Assembly: GCA_013433145.1 (NCBI GenBank)
Contig: JACCHR010000033.1
Span: 1-64,000 of the forward strand
DNA: 64,000 nucleotides
From: Ascaris suum
Lineage: Eukaryota; Nematoda; Chromadorea; Rhabditida; Ascarididae
Direction: 5' to 3'
The notes below the pieces were generated by a model that saw only the letters and a program-made list of their open reading frames with translations, made no database searches and was not told where the DNA came from. Made by a program: the position numbers and the translations under genes. Numbering within the stretch: the stretch's first letter is position 1; each line of letters begins with the position of its first letter. Below are positions 11,536 through 25,203 of the stretch, piece by piece.

Positions 11536-12292
11536 TACTTCAACGTCCAGCTCCCGTTATAAAAATTTCCTGTGTAGCCAAATTTCAGCTTTTCTCTTCT
11601 TCCTTCTTTTATGGCTCAAAATCGTATCGACATCAATAAAACGGTCGATCTCAGAATATGAGATATTCGAAAAAAGTATTTTATGCCATACAAATAGTTT
11701 ATATATGACTATAGCCATCAATCGTTTCGCGCTGCCACTTCGCTCCTTGCCCAAAATTTGAACCCTCTTCTTGTTTTAGACAAATTTAACGCCTTCAAAA
11801 AACGGCATATCATTCCATCACAACACCTGAAATCAAATATTTTAACACATTTAAAATTATAATTGCAAAACGAATAAACGTACGAATGGATGAAATTTTA
11901 GAAGTAATTTAGTGGTCACTCCTATTAAATTAGTGAAATGAGAGAGATGAAGAAAGGAGAAGGAAGAGAGAAATGGAAAACAAAGGCGACAAAGAGATGG
12001 TTGCAAGACAGCTGCACGAAAGCCATTGAATTGTGTGACGTGCACAATGACACCCCTATGAGCATCGAGCTTAATGTATACTCCTCGCTGAGCCTGCCAA
12101 CAACACATATATATGCACGTCCATAATGCTTGACATTTGAGCTTAATTCTTTTTTTCACTTAAGAACGCAAAGAAAAACGAACGCAACATATGATCAACT
12201 AGATTTCATAGAAACGTGGAAAAAAAACTATTAAAATCACAACTGATTTTGAATGAAACTGTTAAAAAATACGAGAAAAAAAATGAAACCGA

Positions 12293-12364
12293 GTCCCTCT
12301 CTCTCCCTCTCTGTCTCTCCCTCTCTATCTCTCTCTCCTCTCTCTCCTCTCTCTCTATCCCTCT
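12293..12364 (+). repeat. (CT)n-rich microsatellite
   Basis: CTCTCTCCCTCTCT-type imperfect array. Confidence 0.9.
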
Positions 12365-13948
12365 TCTGATTAAATTGTTTCATGAAAATGACTAATTAAT
12401 CGACGCGCAAGTTGCTCCTCGTAAACGTTATGCTTAATTAATAAAGATGAGGTTTCCAAGGAACATAAGCAATCATTCTACCCTCTTAAATTAAAATCTC
12501 AATTAAAAAGCGCATAAATTTCAAGCAATGACTACATAAAACTTAAAATGAGGATTTTATGCAAACTTCTATCACGAATCACTCAAACATGCATCTCTTT
12601 CTCAGGTAGACCATTATTGCGAAGTTGAATTATAGTGCTGCAAATTTTTTGGATGTTCGCCAAAACGGTTTTCGTGCCTATTACGAACAGAATATCACCT
12701 CAATGAAAACTGCGATTTTTTTGAGGATCGATTTTAGAGCTAGAATGTTCCTTGCAGGACGTTCATGTAACGATGAAATGAACACTAATCCTACCATCTA
12801 TCATTTAAAATCTCATCATCTTTAAAGTATAACCTTGCCTTATTCTCCCCCTCTAATAAAAACTCAATTTCGTTCAAGTTGCCTTCTGTCACCCACGAAA
12901 ATATTATCAGCTAGAAATTCCACAGCCAAGCTTTTCTTTCATGTAAAAGTTTCTACGACAATATGCTAATATTATGACGCTTTGTATGTCAAATATCAAA
13001 TATGATAATAACATATTATAAAATACAATGAATTATTAGATGAGACGGTAGAGTTGTGTGTGGGATAACAGAAATGGAAGGCATGACAGAAATAGACCTA
13101 GTTTCTCTAATGTTCCGAGTGATATGAGAGTATCAGCTAAGGCTCCGACCTATAGATCCATAGATACTTAAGTTCGACTCCATTCGACTCCACCTCAAGT
13201 ATACGAGAAAGTTTAACTTCACCTCCTTGTATTTATATGCGAAAAAATATACCCTAGCTCCGATTGTATGTAGAAAAATCTAACCGATGTTAGTTGAAAA
13301 TTTCCGAAAAAAAAACAGCGCGAATTTTAAAGCTGATAATTTGTAATCTGAATATCAATAATTATACAGTCTTATTAATAAAAACCAATAAAAATAATTG
13401 AAATTAATAAAAATATACGAAAAATTCCATCGTATAAATTAAACAATAAAAAGAAATTAGTAATAAATTTTAAATTTTTATTCACATTGGAAAATTAATT
13501 CTCTTTTTACTGAATTTTATGGGGAAAAAAACTTATGATATAGCGCAAAAAAAAAAGTTTCATTTTATCATATAATAAAAAAGAAGAGTACGCAATTATT
13601 TCATTAGCATTTTATTATCGATATATGTTAAAATTACCTTCATAGCTTTAAAGAAAACAGAAAAAAAAATTGCTTATAAGTGAAAAAAAAAATCCGCAAA
13701 TTCAATCGAATTATCATCATCGAATACATCTTCAAAAGAAAAAATTTCATACTTCGAAGTGACTCTCCGAAAAAAAAAGCGTTTTAATGAGAAAAAATTT
13801 CCACCTTTTTCAATTTCCATTATTTTCACAAGAAATCCACAAAAAAAAAAAATCAAAGTTTATATAAAATTACAAAATTTCAAAATTATTTTACGAGAGA
13901 ATTGTAATATTAACTTATATACTCATAATGTTAATTTTTTGAATGAAG

Positions 13949-14022
13949 TATGCTGTCGAAGTAATGAAATGATTAAGAAGTAATGAAGTAATGAAATGAA
14001 TTGTAATAACTTCGACAGCATA
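13949..14022. repeat. Inverted repeat around GAAGTAATGA-type direct repeats
   Basis: TATGCTGTCGAAGT at 13949-13962 is the exact reverse complement of ACTTCGACAGCATA at 14009-14022 (14 bp arms, 46-base spacer). The spacer holds three or four copies of AAGTAATGAA/AATGAAATGA. Confidence 0.85.
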
Positions 14023-15475
14023 GTTTATGAAAATCGTAAATCAAAACTACGTGACTAAGACTTCAAACATTCTCACAACACACATTACAAAGCGCTAACC
14101 AACAACATCCCCATCAAGATTAAGAGCAAATGACGACTCAATAGAGCTAGGAACGACGAAATCTCAGCGACCCTATAAAAGGAAGCGATAATCCAATCGT
14201 GGACGTCGAACCGACAACGAAAGAAGCGCAACAGTTCTCGTGCGGTCCAAATATTCACAGAGCTATTGAATTGACATATTGCAATCGACAATTTGCAGTT
14301 TGCAATCTGCAAATTGTAATTTGCATGCATTAAATATAAATTAGAATTCTTGAATTATCGGCGCACTAAGCAATCACTGCATAAGCAATTTCATGCCAAT
14401 TGATTTTAAATCTCTATATTCAAATAATAATAAATGCAGTTCTCTTTCAAATCTCATCTGAGAAGGTGCTTCTATTTCAACCACTTATTTGAATCAGTTG
14501 CAAATCAATGTTGTTGTTGAACTTTCTCGAGCTAATCAACACAGGTATGATTCAACTGCATCCGGAAAGTGTTTACAACATCGGCATTAATAGATCGAAT
14601 TTGACTTCAAAATTTTTGCACTTCGACTCCGACATTTCCGTTCTTCAACTCCGACATTTCTCTATTTCGACTCCAAAACGTCTACATTTCCACATCAACA
14701 TTTTTGTATTCCCATTCCTAAGAAATTTCAAACTCATTGTATTGCTATATTTGCTAAAATGTTTTAACACTGAAACACGCTAACTAATTCAACTCAATTC
14801 AAATAAACGCATTTATTTATATCAAAAGAGGTTTGCAACAATCATCTTCGATGAATTATTCAGTTCATTCAACAAGTTTTAGTAGTCCTGTGATGGAGAC
14901 TGACCACTGTTAGTTGGCTGGTGACCCTTGACCACTGGCCAGCTGCAGTCTCTTTGGGGGATTGTTGAGATATTAAATCGTCCATTTCCAGCAAATCCGA
15001 GAGGAACTTTCGTCTCGAAAAATTTTCCTTCGATAATCGTTTTTGAAAGAAAATATGCGAAATAATTCTTTTAGTTAAAAAATATTCCTAAAATTTATTC
15101 GATTCATTGTTTAACGTAAATGTTTTTTTTTGGTTGTCAAAAGCGTTTACAATTCGAGGAGTATTTGAAGTTACTTCGAAGAAAAAACCACATCATAAAT
15201 GTCTTATCGATTGGTTGTTCAGTAAAAACGCATTATATTTTCGCAAAATTGAATCGGTCCCGCTGGTAAACACATTATGTTTGTATGTTTGTTCAAACCG
15301 GATTGGTATCGATGCGCCGAAGTATGAAAACTTTTACGGTCATACCTTTCCCTCATTTTATCGACTTCATAGAGATTTACGAAATAAGCTGTTGTAGAAA
15401 TCACTATTTCATATTTTTGAATATTGGGAAAGGGAAGAGGAGAGGAGAAATGAGGAAAGAGAGGGAGGGGAATAC

Positions 15476-15552
15476 TGTGGCTCCTTTCCATGACCTAAAA
15501 TTTTTGAGGGAAGGAGATCCCTCAAGAATTTAGGTCTTAAAAAGGAGTCACA
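15476..15552. ncRNA. Long near-perfect hairpin, miRNA-precursor-like or fold-back element
   Basis: Left arm 15476-15511 and right arm 15518-15552 are complementary over about 35 positions with a 6-base loop (AGGAGA). Core pairing is GACCTAAA...TTGAGGGA with TCCCTCAA...TTTAGGTC, and the outer ends pair TGTGGCTCCTTT with AAAGGAGTCACA. Most non-identities would be G-U wobbles or a single bulge. Length and loop fit an animal pre-miRNA, but a fold-back MITE remnant with TGTG/CACA ends is equally possible. No known miRNA seed was recognised. Confidence 0.45.
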
Positions 15553-16189
15553 AAATTCTTTCCCAAGATCGAACGGCATTGTCTAGGGAATGCGCATTTA
15601 TCCTCATGGGTCTGTATTACTTTCACAGATCGTATAAACATTTTGATTTTAAGCCGCCTTTAATTGTTTTAGGACCGCCCCTCCCTCTCTCCCCACCCCC
15701 CCTAATCCCACCTGGAATCAACGCCACCATCTCCGAATTTTCAGAGGTTGTCTGCACTCATCATTGAATGGCAAAAAAACGCGTAATATGCGTCAGCAGC
15801 ATTCATGAAATAGGTGCGCACTTTCTTCGTATTTTACAATGCCAAAATGATTGAATTCTCTTCGCATATCCGCTTTTTTTTTTTTTATTCAGTCGCCTAT
15901 TGATAAATAATGCATCAAAAATTATCCATCACATGTAGATCACTGCAACGCATGCGCTTATCATTCAAATATTTAAAAAAAGGCTCATGTTAACAATATT
16001 TTATTCGAAGTTATTATGCAAATATTTTTCAAAAAAGACTCCGAGAATTTCCACTCAAGTTGGAAAAAAAGGTTATATTATACAATTTAAAAAGAAAAGA
16101 AAAATACCTTTCAACTACATAAACCCTTTTCGCCGATATCAATATTGGGCTCTCACTTGCCGAATACATATCATCACGTGATCAAAAAT

Positions 16190-16244
16190 CTACCTTTATT
16201 AACGAGGAAGGTATGCTATCTACCTTTATTGGCGAGAAAGGTAG
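16190..16244. repeat. Two tandem copies of a small hairpin, 30-bp period
   Basis: CTACCTTTATTAACGAGGAA is followed 30 bases later by CTACCTTTATTGGCGAGAAA. In each copy the TACCTT start pairs with an AAGGTA end (second copy CTACCTTT/AAAGGTAG, 9-base loop). The repeat and its stem are both conserved between copies. Confidence 0.8.
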
Positions 16245-19025
16245 TCGAGATATCGATTAAATGATGTGATTGAATAGCGAATCAAAAATCTCTTTAAAAT
16301 CAGCATCATGCTCTGGGTTTTTTTTTGCGCGACTGAGGAAAAACCTTGGATATTTAATAGTTGAGAGATCATTCATAAATAAAATTGAATCGCACTTGAA
16401 AGAAAGAGAGTTGACTTCTCAATGGATAATTAAATGAATTGAAGTGAATCGATGTAAGCTTGCCGTAATGTATGAAGATATATATGCACTTTGGTTAAAC
16501 AATGGATGTGAATCGAACGCTTGAAATAAATGGATAATTTCTTGTTTTTTATATTCAAATAGCAACCTCAATTTTTCATTCTTCAATTATTATGATAAGA
16601 AAATACCTGACCGATTAACGTTTGACGGCTATATAATTACAGATTAATTATTTTTAGGTTAATTAGCTTTTTTATAGTTGAATAATTACAGGTTACAGGT
16701 TAATTACAATTAACTAATATAGGTTAATTAATGATAATCATTAGCAAGAAATTAGCTAAAATAAAAGACACCGACAAACAAATTAGATCAAAATTTTGAA
16801 ACTGTTTTACTAAATGATATTCTGAATGAAAGATAAAATATGGCTAATGAAACGCATTTAAAAAAAAAAAGATGTAAAACTTACTTTTTAGTATTACTTT
16901 CAAAGTTGTGAAATTCACTAAAATTATTAGCGAAAAATTTGCATTTTATTCAATTCGGTTTGATTACCTAATTTTGCGACATTCCAATAGTAATCATCTA
17001 AAGATAACGATCGGAAAAATTAAGAAATTCTATCGAATTCTTCAAAAAAAAAAATTCTAAGCGATAAAGCATTTCAATGAAATTTTCAAAAGAAACAACA
17101 CAAATACAAAAATTATCCAATACTTTATTTAAATTAACAATTCAAGCAGTTCAAAAAATACAATATATAGTCGAAAAATTTAAAAATTTAATTCAAATTA
17201 TACATTTAAATGTATTTTAAAAAATTTGCAATATATAATTTAATATATATAATTCAAAAAATAAATAAATAAATAAATAAATTTAAAAAAATGCAAAATA
17301 GAAGAGTTTTATTAAATGTAATATTGATTGATAGGAGACAATATTGCAAAAACAAAGCTTTCTTGACACTATTAATGTGAAGTGGAAAACGAAGTGCAAC
17401 GCTAGTGATGCAATGCAGGAAATGAGGCTTCAACTTGACTGAAGTGTTGATGCCCTCTTTGAAAACTCTTTCCACATAACGCTATTTAAATTTGCAACGA
17501 AAATTAAATGCTAAATGCGTCATTCGCAAAAAAAAAACCTCTAAGTGTCTCTCTAGCTTAATCGAAATGCAATACAAATGCAATACCCTTTCAACTTCCT
17601 CTTTTTTTTCTTTGTAAAAATGTCGCTTTCGTTTCTTATTTGATAACACACCTCATTGCACCTCTTATTGCAATAATTTAGTGCATTCTTTTCTAAACGT
17701 TCTGGAAGTGTTCAATAAAAGTAAGCAAAACAACGGTATGCTGCTATATAGAATTAAAGAAGGTAAACAGCTAAAAATGTGTAAGATTTCAAAAATTTAC
17801 GAGAATTATGCGGAGAAATTTCAAAAACTTGATAAGTGGAATATCTTCGTGCTGCTAGATACTGCGTGAGTTGGAAATAATTTTAGCAGGTATTTGATGA
17901 AATAATAACCTATGTAAAGAAATATTTGACTATATGCTAATGCTTTAAATAGAACGACGAATAAGGTCACATGATCGTTCTCACCGACGTGTTACTCGTT
18001 CCACATCATACCCCCCCCCCCCCGGGACTATACAAGAAAAGTGGAAGAGTGAGACCCTATTGCGGTAAATATTTCCAATCTGCCTTCTTGGCGCAAACTT
18101 TTCTTTAATCTTATCCCCAAAAATTTTCCACTTTAATATAGAAGCAAGTCAAAAATTTCCACACAGAAAATGAACCTAGTTCAGGATTTACAAGTTGCTT
18201 TCTCCCCGTTTAGCAATCGATTAGAAAGCGAATTCCAAAAGTTCCAATGAAGTTTCCCAATCGAGAAAATGAAAAAAAAAAATGAAGCAAAATAATATTT
18301 ATAAAATTTGAATTTCCCATTAAAATTTTCTTTCCTCTCTAAAATATTTCTATCTTCTAAATCTTTCATGACCAATACCTTCTCAATTCAATCCGAATCC
18401 TTTTTTTATGCCGTTGACCATGAAATTAACAAGGCAGCAATATTTCATTTATCGCAAATAAAACATTAAAACAATGCTTAACGTTTAATTTTATAGTAGT
18501 GCAGCAATAGCCTATATTTATAAATCTCTAATAATATAGAAAATGCAATTTGCGCACATCCACTAAACAAAACAAAACCGGCTGCGCATACAGACAAATA
18601 GAATTCGGTTGAAATCTCAGGTAAAATTCTGCGCATTCCATCTGCAAATTTTAAGTTTTCAATTCACATGAAGACCAATTCGCTCAAAAAAAAACCATTT
18701 ATTCCATAAAAATCTTCTATGGAATACCAAAAAAAAACCCAACAACATTTCTGAAAACCTGATTACCCATACTTTTCTAGCACCTAAATTTAGAGAGCTA
18801 TCCTCTTCGTAAAAGTTGAATCTAGTACAATTAGCTAACATTCCAGGTGGAAGAATGCTCCTGAAGCGCTTAAAGAACTCGTTTCTAGTGAAGTGAGAAT
18901 TATGTGGCCTAAAAATAGAGGAAAATTTCAAAAAGAAACTGAAATTAACATATTTTCTACGCAAAAAAAAAACCGAAACTTTAGGACTGCCATTTTCCCC
19001 ATTCTTCTTTCATTTACCCCAAAAA

Positions 19026-19029
<4 letters not shown>

Positions 19030-19068
<39 letters not shown>
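19030..19068 (+). repeat. (TC)n microsatellite
   Basis: About 19 uninterrupted TC units. Confidence 0.95.
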
Positions 19069-19072
<4 letters not shown>

Positions 19073-20072
19073 CTGCAAACACAAAACGAAAAACGCTAAA
19101 TACGATTCAGTACCATACAAATATTTTCTATGATTCAGCAAAATCATTCTCACTGAATATATTTTGCAAAAAAAATTTAGCAAACAAAGAATAATATACA
19201 CATTAAACTCATTTATTGCTAATTAAACACGCAAATGACTCAAGTTTTAAAGAATGCAAATCAATGACGATGCAATTATAATCGCAATATTAAACGCTAT
19301 GCAATCTTATCGAACAAAAGTAAGAATATATATTATTCACCTGTACAGGTATTAGTTATTCCACCGATCATATGTATGATAAAGTCCTCGATTTCGAATT
19401 ATCAGGGATGAAATCACGATGATCACAGGTATGATAAAATTACAACAAACGAATTTTATGAGTTGCATCTAGACTCTTTGAATTGAAGAAGAGAAATCAC
19501 CAAGATTATCTTTAAAATCTAAACGAACATAGTGACTTTCGATTTAAAAAAAAACGCAATAAAAATTTCTCTGGTGGTTCATCTCAACAAATGCAACATC
19601 AATCTTAAGCATAATATAAACGAAGTTGATCGAATGCAAAAAAAGTGGAAGTGGGAGGGGGTTATATCCTCTTACGATAAGGTAGAAAAAAATTTATCGA
19701 TGGAAATTTCGTTGGGAAATTTTTTGAATTTGTTTTACAACAATGTGATTTAGTAAATGCATAAAGATCAATTATATATTCAATAATTATATAATAAATC
19801 AATCGTTGGTATAATCACTTCCATTTTTTAAGTGAAGATCAAAGATTACGCTTACATTCAGCAATGTTCGTACAACAGGTGTGGATTACTGCTCGCTCGC
19901 AATTCTCAATTAAATTCTTCGAATGGCAATATTCCAATAAATTGTTATCGACGATTCAATCAGATATAAAAACCATTCCATGACAAATCGAGGATCAAAT
20001 CCATATTTTGTGGCTGCGATGGTCATCGCAAACGCGTATGGGACTAAGACTAAACCATCTTCCTGCATGCAC

Positions 20073-20176
20073 TTCAGGCCACATCGATCTTGCTGTTAGT
20101 GGGCTGGGGGGAGAGGATTTTGCGCACACGGCAGTTACACCCATAAAAAACACTGTCGGACACCGTCGAAACCATG
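20073..20176 (+). other. Coding-looking segment with splice-like borders, unidentified
   Basis: An open plus-strand stretch (HIDLAVSGLGGEDFAHTAV … GHRRNH) lies between a CACTTCAG acceptor-like and a perfect GTAAGT donor-like site. Base composition is less AT-biased than the surroundings. No family was recognised and no partner exon is established; chance is possible. Confidence 0.22.
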
Positions 20177-20970
20177 TAAGTCACCTCTCATCACTCAATG
20201 ATGAGTTTCAATCCCGTTGTATGCATGAAATTTTATTAAAGCGAACCCTTATTTCCGACGGAAAGGTGATCAAAGCACTAGTTATTTCAAAACCTATTTA
20301 TAGCTAGAAAACTGCTGCTAAATTTGTAGGAAAATATTGGCAATCAAGGTGAAAAAATAGATGAAAGTTGAATTTAAAAAAAACAAAACAAAACAAAACA
20401 AAACCAGGATAACAACCTGAAACGAGATGGGAAAAATTCTTTTAATTGAAAGTACGAAAAAAATTGAAAAAAATAAAAATAAACGAGAAATTTCGAGCTT
20501 ATGAGGCAAATTATTATCGTACAAATGATGGCAGCACTTGCTTATTGGCAGATAAAGAATGGAACAGAATGCCTAAATAATATATGCATTTTTTTTGAGA
20601 AAAAAAATGGAGACAAACGTTTTCATTGTGTAGATAGATTTTCATTCTGGATGGTGCTTTTCTTTTCTTTCTGCTCTCACACATACATTTCCTGGAAGAT
20701 GATCGATGAGACAGAGACAGAGACAGACAGAGAGAGAAAGAGAGAGAGCACTTGTCGATGTTTCTGCTCAACGATCGATGCCAATAAAAGCGATTCAGGA
20801 TGAAATCGAATGTACAAAATGAAGCAACAACATAAAAATGCTAATTAACCTAGAAGCATTTTCACTTTCTCTTAATAAATCCGAAACATTCTAGATAAAC
20901 CTTGCTTTATGCACTCTTGTAAATTATTATTTGTTAGACACATTAATACGGAGATCATGTCAATGCATCC

Positions 20971-21056
<86 letters not shown>
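20971..21056. repeat. (TA)n array
   Basis: About 85 bp of TA with two single-base interruptions. Confidence 0.95.
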
Positions 21057-21059
<3 letters not shown>

Positions 21060-21938
21060 AAAGGATTGCTTTCAAAACGGAAGCAATTGAAGTTAAAATT
21101 ACAAAGTTCAACAAGTAAAATCAATGTGGACGATGACTTACTATCCTAGATTCGTCCTGCCTGATAACATCCTGTGCAAATTATTAACACCTACGACTAT
21201 AACAGATTCTAGAAGTCAGTACGTTTAGAACAGCATCAATATTTCCATGAGCCATACTGCACAATAGCTGCGCCGCGCATGTCTGCCATGTTCGTTATCC
21301 ATTGTCTAAATACCAGTTATTATCCAATCAATCAAGTCGTGCCTAATTTTCCCACCAAGCAAATGTTCGTTATCCATAATTTACCTACTCGGTATCCGGT
21401 GTTCGTTGATTAGTTTGCTTAGGTAACAAAAAATTTGTATATTCAAAAAGGTGACTTCCGAGCTGCTCTCGATTTATTTCCGCATTATTTTTGACCCGTT
21501 CTATCCCTCTGGTGTATGATATATTATATTGCGGCTTAATTCTGCCACTACATCTTTAGTCATTCGACCGGTTCAATGCACATGATATAAGTATGCATTT
21601 TTGAAATATTTCTATGTTCATTTCATTTATTCGGCATTGGCATATATTTTCACATATATTCGGCACACACTGAAAAAAGACTTTCTAAAGATGGAAGTCA
21701 TTTCGGATGCAAATTAAACATTCAAAATTTTGAGTGTTTCATCCACGTAATATATAAGAGAGCCGCTTTTACTTATTACAACTTGAGCATTATTCCGCAT
21801 ACTTTCGCTATGATACATTTGAGATGAAACCAACAATTGGTTGTTCGATTTAAAGTCTAATTAAGTGTAAATCTCCTTAATTAGGGTTGGCTGTACAAGT
21901 GACTTGATCACATCCTAACAGTACGTACCAGCGAAAGA

Positions 21939-22010
21939 GAGAGAGAGAGAGGAAGAGAGAGAGAAGAAGAGAGAGAAAGGGAAAGCAAGAGAGGGGAAGA
22001 AAAAAAAGGA
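21939..22010 (+). repeat. Polypurine (GA)n tract
   Basis: About 70 bases of GAGAGA/GGAAGAGA with one C. Confidence 0.9.
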
Positions 22011-24114
22011 ACAAAAATAAAAGAAAATGTGCTTCATGGGCGCTAAATACAATCAGCCGCCTTTACTTAGATGCTGGATTATCAAAGCTTAACGCAACAT
22101 CACCATACATAAAATGAGATCTGCTTAAGCAGAAAATTCCTTCAAATTCTTCTCAATAAAAATAAGAATACGGTCGCTACATAGCGTACAAATTGATCAT
22201 CCTCATTTACTCATCTCATAGAGTAATATCGCATTCATTGCGTTAATTCGTTGCAGAATTCTTTCGTTTATTGAATGGATTTGCAAATATCGTAAAAACT
22301 CATACAAAGACCCAGGAAATTTTGGAGTTAGCCCCCTCTTTTTTTTCTAGACAAATTCTCCCTCTTCTCGAATGAATTCAATTCTCTCCACCGCGATACT
22401 TAAGGAAAACTTTAGTCTTCGAGACAAAAAGTTCTGAAACTCTAAACGATCGTAGTACATATGATCGAACTTCGGTTGATAAATCAATCCTTATGAAAAT
22501 CTTCAAAACTTTATAATCATCGAAAGTTTTAACAGAGGGTCTACGATGACCGTAATTATCATTATCGGATATTAACTGCCATCCTAAATTAATTACCACC
22601 TCAACAGGCACAATAAATTTAGCGGAAGAATGGCGCCGAATCAATTGGCGATAATTTCTACTGCAGTAAATAAAGAAGAAAAATTAACCCATTGATGCAG
22701 ATAGCGTTAACGAAATATTTAAACACACCTGAGGCTACACAATGTGCAGCTGAGCTAATCTTAATAAGAGAATATAAAACTGAAATGAACAATCAAAATG
22801 TTTCCTATCTCATAGTCCATAAAGTTCCTTGCCAGTTAACCAAATAATCTAGCATAAAAACGCAAATAAACTTCGAACTTCTCTTCGGAATTTTTTTCCG
22901 CCTCCTTCTCAACATTCACCTCTCCCTCTTTCGTCCCGCTTCATATGCCTTAATAAGCCTAACAAGCCTCACTACAACATAAATTTTGAAAAAAAAACTT
23001 ATGGACCACTTTTTCCAGCCACCCTTCTCTTCTTTCAGAAAACTCTGACCTCCCGAATGAGTTTTTACGTAATTCTATCGAATTATTTTCGTCCCTCTCA
23101 GAGAAACCTGCGTTACAATGTAGACTAACAACAAGGGAAAAGCAGTGTTGAGTGAAAGTGTTGGTTGGTAAATACTTGGAGCGACTGGCAAGCTGGCAAT
23201 AAAAAGAGGATCGACATGAATGTACTGCTTGAAGAAGCTACCAGCATCTGGTTATATGACACGAACACAAATAACCTTGCAGAAAGGCAGTCAATCACAT
23301 TTCAACATGCATCTACAAATTGGTACCAGTGCTCCAGCGACGTAATATATTTACATTAACAAAACCTTCGGCGGTATAAATTCCCCGTGAATATAGGTTT
23401 CATTGTAAGGGAGTTATTTTCGAGTTTATAATGGAAGATTGGGTAGAGGGGAAAGGAGATTGCTGAGGTGGATTATCGTTGTTGTCAATAATTAAGGCGG
23501 TAAAGATGCTAATTAAAGAATGACGTTTATATAAGAAGGATGGATATATTGCGGCCAATTAAACTTCCGTTTATATTCCTTTGGTGTTTCAAATGAAAAT
23601 TACTTTATAATACATGCATAATCGCTAATAAAGATTTATTTTTACACGTATTACAACAACGGAATTACACCTATGTGAATATGTCCGTTGGCTAATTATC
23701 TGCCTAAGTTGATAGCAAACCGGTCGGACTGCTAGTATTTGCTTTGCCAACTCGATCTATATATCCATTAAAACTCGACGCAACGATTAGTGACTGTACG
23801 GAGCGACCAGTAAACAAACTGTTTTATTATTTAGTAAGGTGAGAAACAAATTAACACAAATATTCAAATAGTCTTTCATATATTTCAGCATTATTTATGG
23901 CGAATTGTCATTTGCATAAAGGGAGCAATACCTTTGAATTTTAAAATCCTATCCGTTTATGAGATGTGCTTTTCAACATTACGCGCAACGTCGTGTACTT
24001 TACTTATCGAACAAGAATCAATCTCCATTAAAAACTACTAGTGAAGCTTGGAAGGAATAAACTGGAAAAAAAGCATAGCAATCTACACTTTGATATACAG
24101 AAAGTACAGATCAG

Positions 24115-24134
24115 ATATATATATATATATATAA

Positions 24135-24215
<81 letters not shown>
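24115..24215. repeat. (TA)n array
   Basis: About 100 bp of TA with an interruption (TAAATATACATA) near the left end. Confidence 0.95.
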
Positions 24216-24217
<2 letters not shown>

Positions 24218-24596
24218 ACCGGAATAGAATAGATCGAAACACGTCTATAATCGGTGCACATGAAAATTAATATCTAAAATTGCTATTCAATATAAACGGT
24301 TGCATTCTGCATAAATGTGAAAATTTACCAGCCAGTATAGGGAAGTCGGTTAGACCTTTCTCTTCAACTATATTTCACAGCAGTTTACTTTATCTTAAGT
24401 TCAAATAATTCCCCATTGAAAAAGTTACGAAAAACTGTTCATTATCTAAGATTTATACGCTAAATGAAAAGTAAACGTAGCAATTCTAAGTGGAAGTGCA
24501 TATAAACTCAAAAAGGATATTTATTTGCTGTATTAATTTATCTACTTATATCGGAGAAATAATTTACAGTTTGACTTGAAAATGCTTTATCCTTAG

Positions 24597-24718
24597 ATGC
24601 TGATATTCTAGAGACTACCGCTGAAATATCCTCGATCACAGATACAGATATGGTTGTAATCCCTTCGGAAGAATTCAAAAGAGACGATTCAAATAATCTG
24701 CCGCCATCAATACTTTAA
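24597..24718 (+). other. Possible 3'-terminal coding exon, unidentified
   Basis: Follows a TTATCCTTAG acceptor-like site. Reads ADILETTAEISSITDTDMVV then PSEEFKRDDSNNLPPSIL and a TAA at 24716-24718. The acidic, Ser/Thr-rich sequence uses a full range of codons, unlike the A/T-homopolymer open frames around it. It is too short to be conspicuous alone, and no upstream exon of the same gene was found. It could be the tail of a plus-strand gene, or chance. Confidence 0.3.
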
Positions 24719-25172
24719 GCTGATTTCTGAACAGCGTTGACTGAATATTTATTAAATACACATAGAAAAATGGTTACGTAGGCAACTTGCAAAGGAAATT
24801 TTTAATTATTCTACAGCGGAAACTTGCAAATATATAGAAATGCAATTTGAAAGAATCGCTTTGTTATGAGAAGAACGAAAAGTTTCTGCAAGGAGACAAT
24901 GCTCAATGAAATTGGACATAGATAGCCAAGGTTAATTCGACGATGAAATTACGTTTTCACTGAATGTTTAGAAATGAAACTAAAGCTATTCACCATATTT
25001 TAGCTTTAATCTAACAATATATCAAGTCATTATTGTTAAAATTTCCTAAAAATAAGAATAACAGTGATTCAGGTTTCCTTTCAGTTCTATTTCATCTTCA
25101 TACAACGTGCAGTTAAATAAACTAGATAAACTAACTAAATAAATAAATAGACCAAGTAAATAAATAAACAAA

Positions 25173-25203
<31 letters not shown>

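Larger units (their letters stand above)
11536..15475. other. Upstream flank of tomosyn; no gene recognised
   Basis: AT-rich non-coding. The tomosyn promoter and any 5' untranslated exon should be here or further right, but no core promoter or spliced-leader acceptor can be singled out. Includes a CT-rich microsatellite (about 12293-12364), an inverted repeat (13949-14022), and repeated TTCGACTCC-like words (about 13170-13190 and 14620-14690). A GC-richer segment near 14885-14960 has short complementary arms (GAGACTG/CAGTCTC). Confidence 0.5.
15553..20072. other. Intergenic; no gene recognised
   Basis: AT-rich. Holds tandem small hairpins (16190-16244), an AAAT run (about 17262-17283), a C run (about 18010-18022), and a TC microsatellite (about 19030-19068). 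Open frames here are short, A/T-homopolymer-driven and lack motifs. Confidence 0.5.
20177..24596. other. Intergenic; TA arrays and polypurine tract, no gene recognised
   Basis: Contains an AAAAC run (about 20384-20404), GA-rich tracts (about 20708-20750 and 21939-22010) and two TA arrays. The minus-strand open frame at 22378-22644 and the plus-strand one at 23165-23359 have balanced composition but no recognisable motif. Confidence 0.5.
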
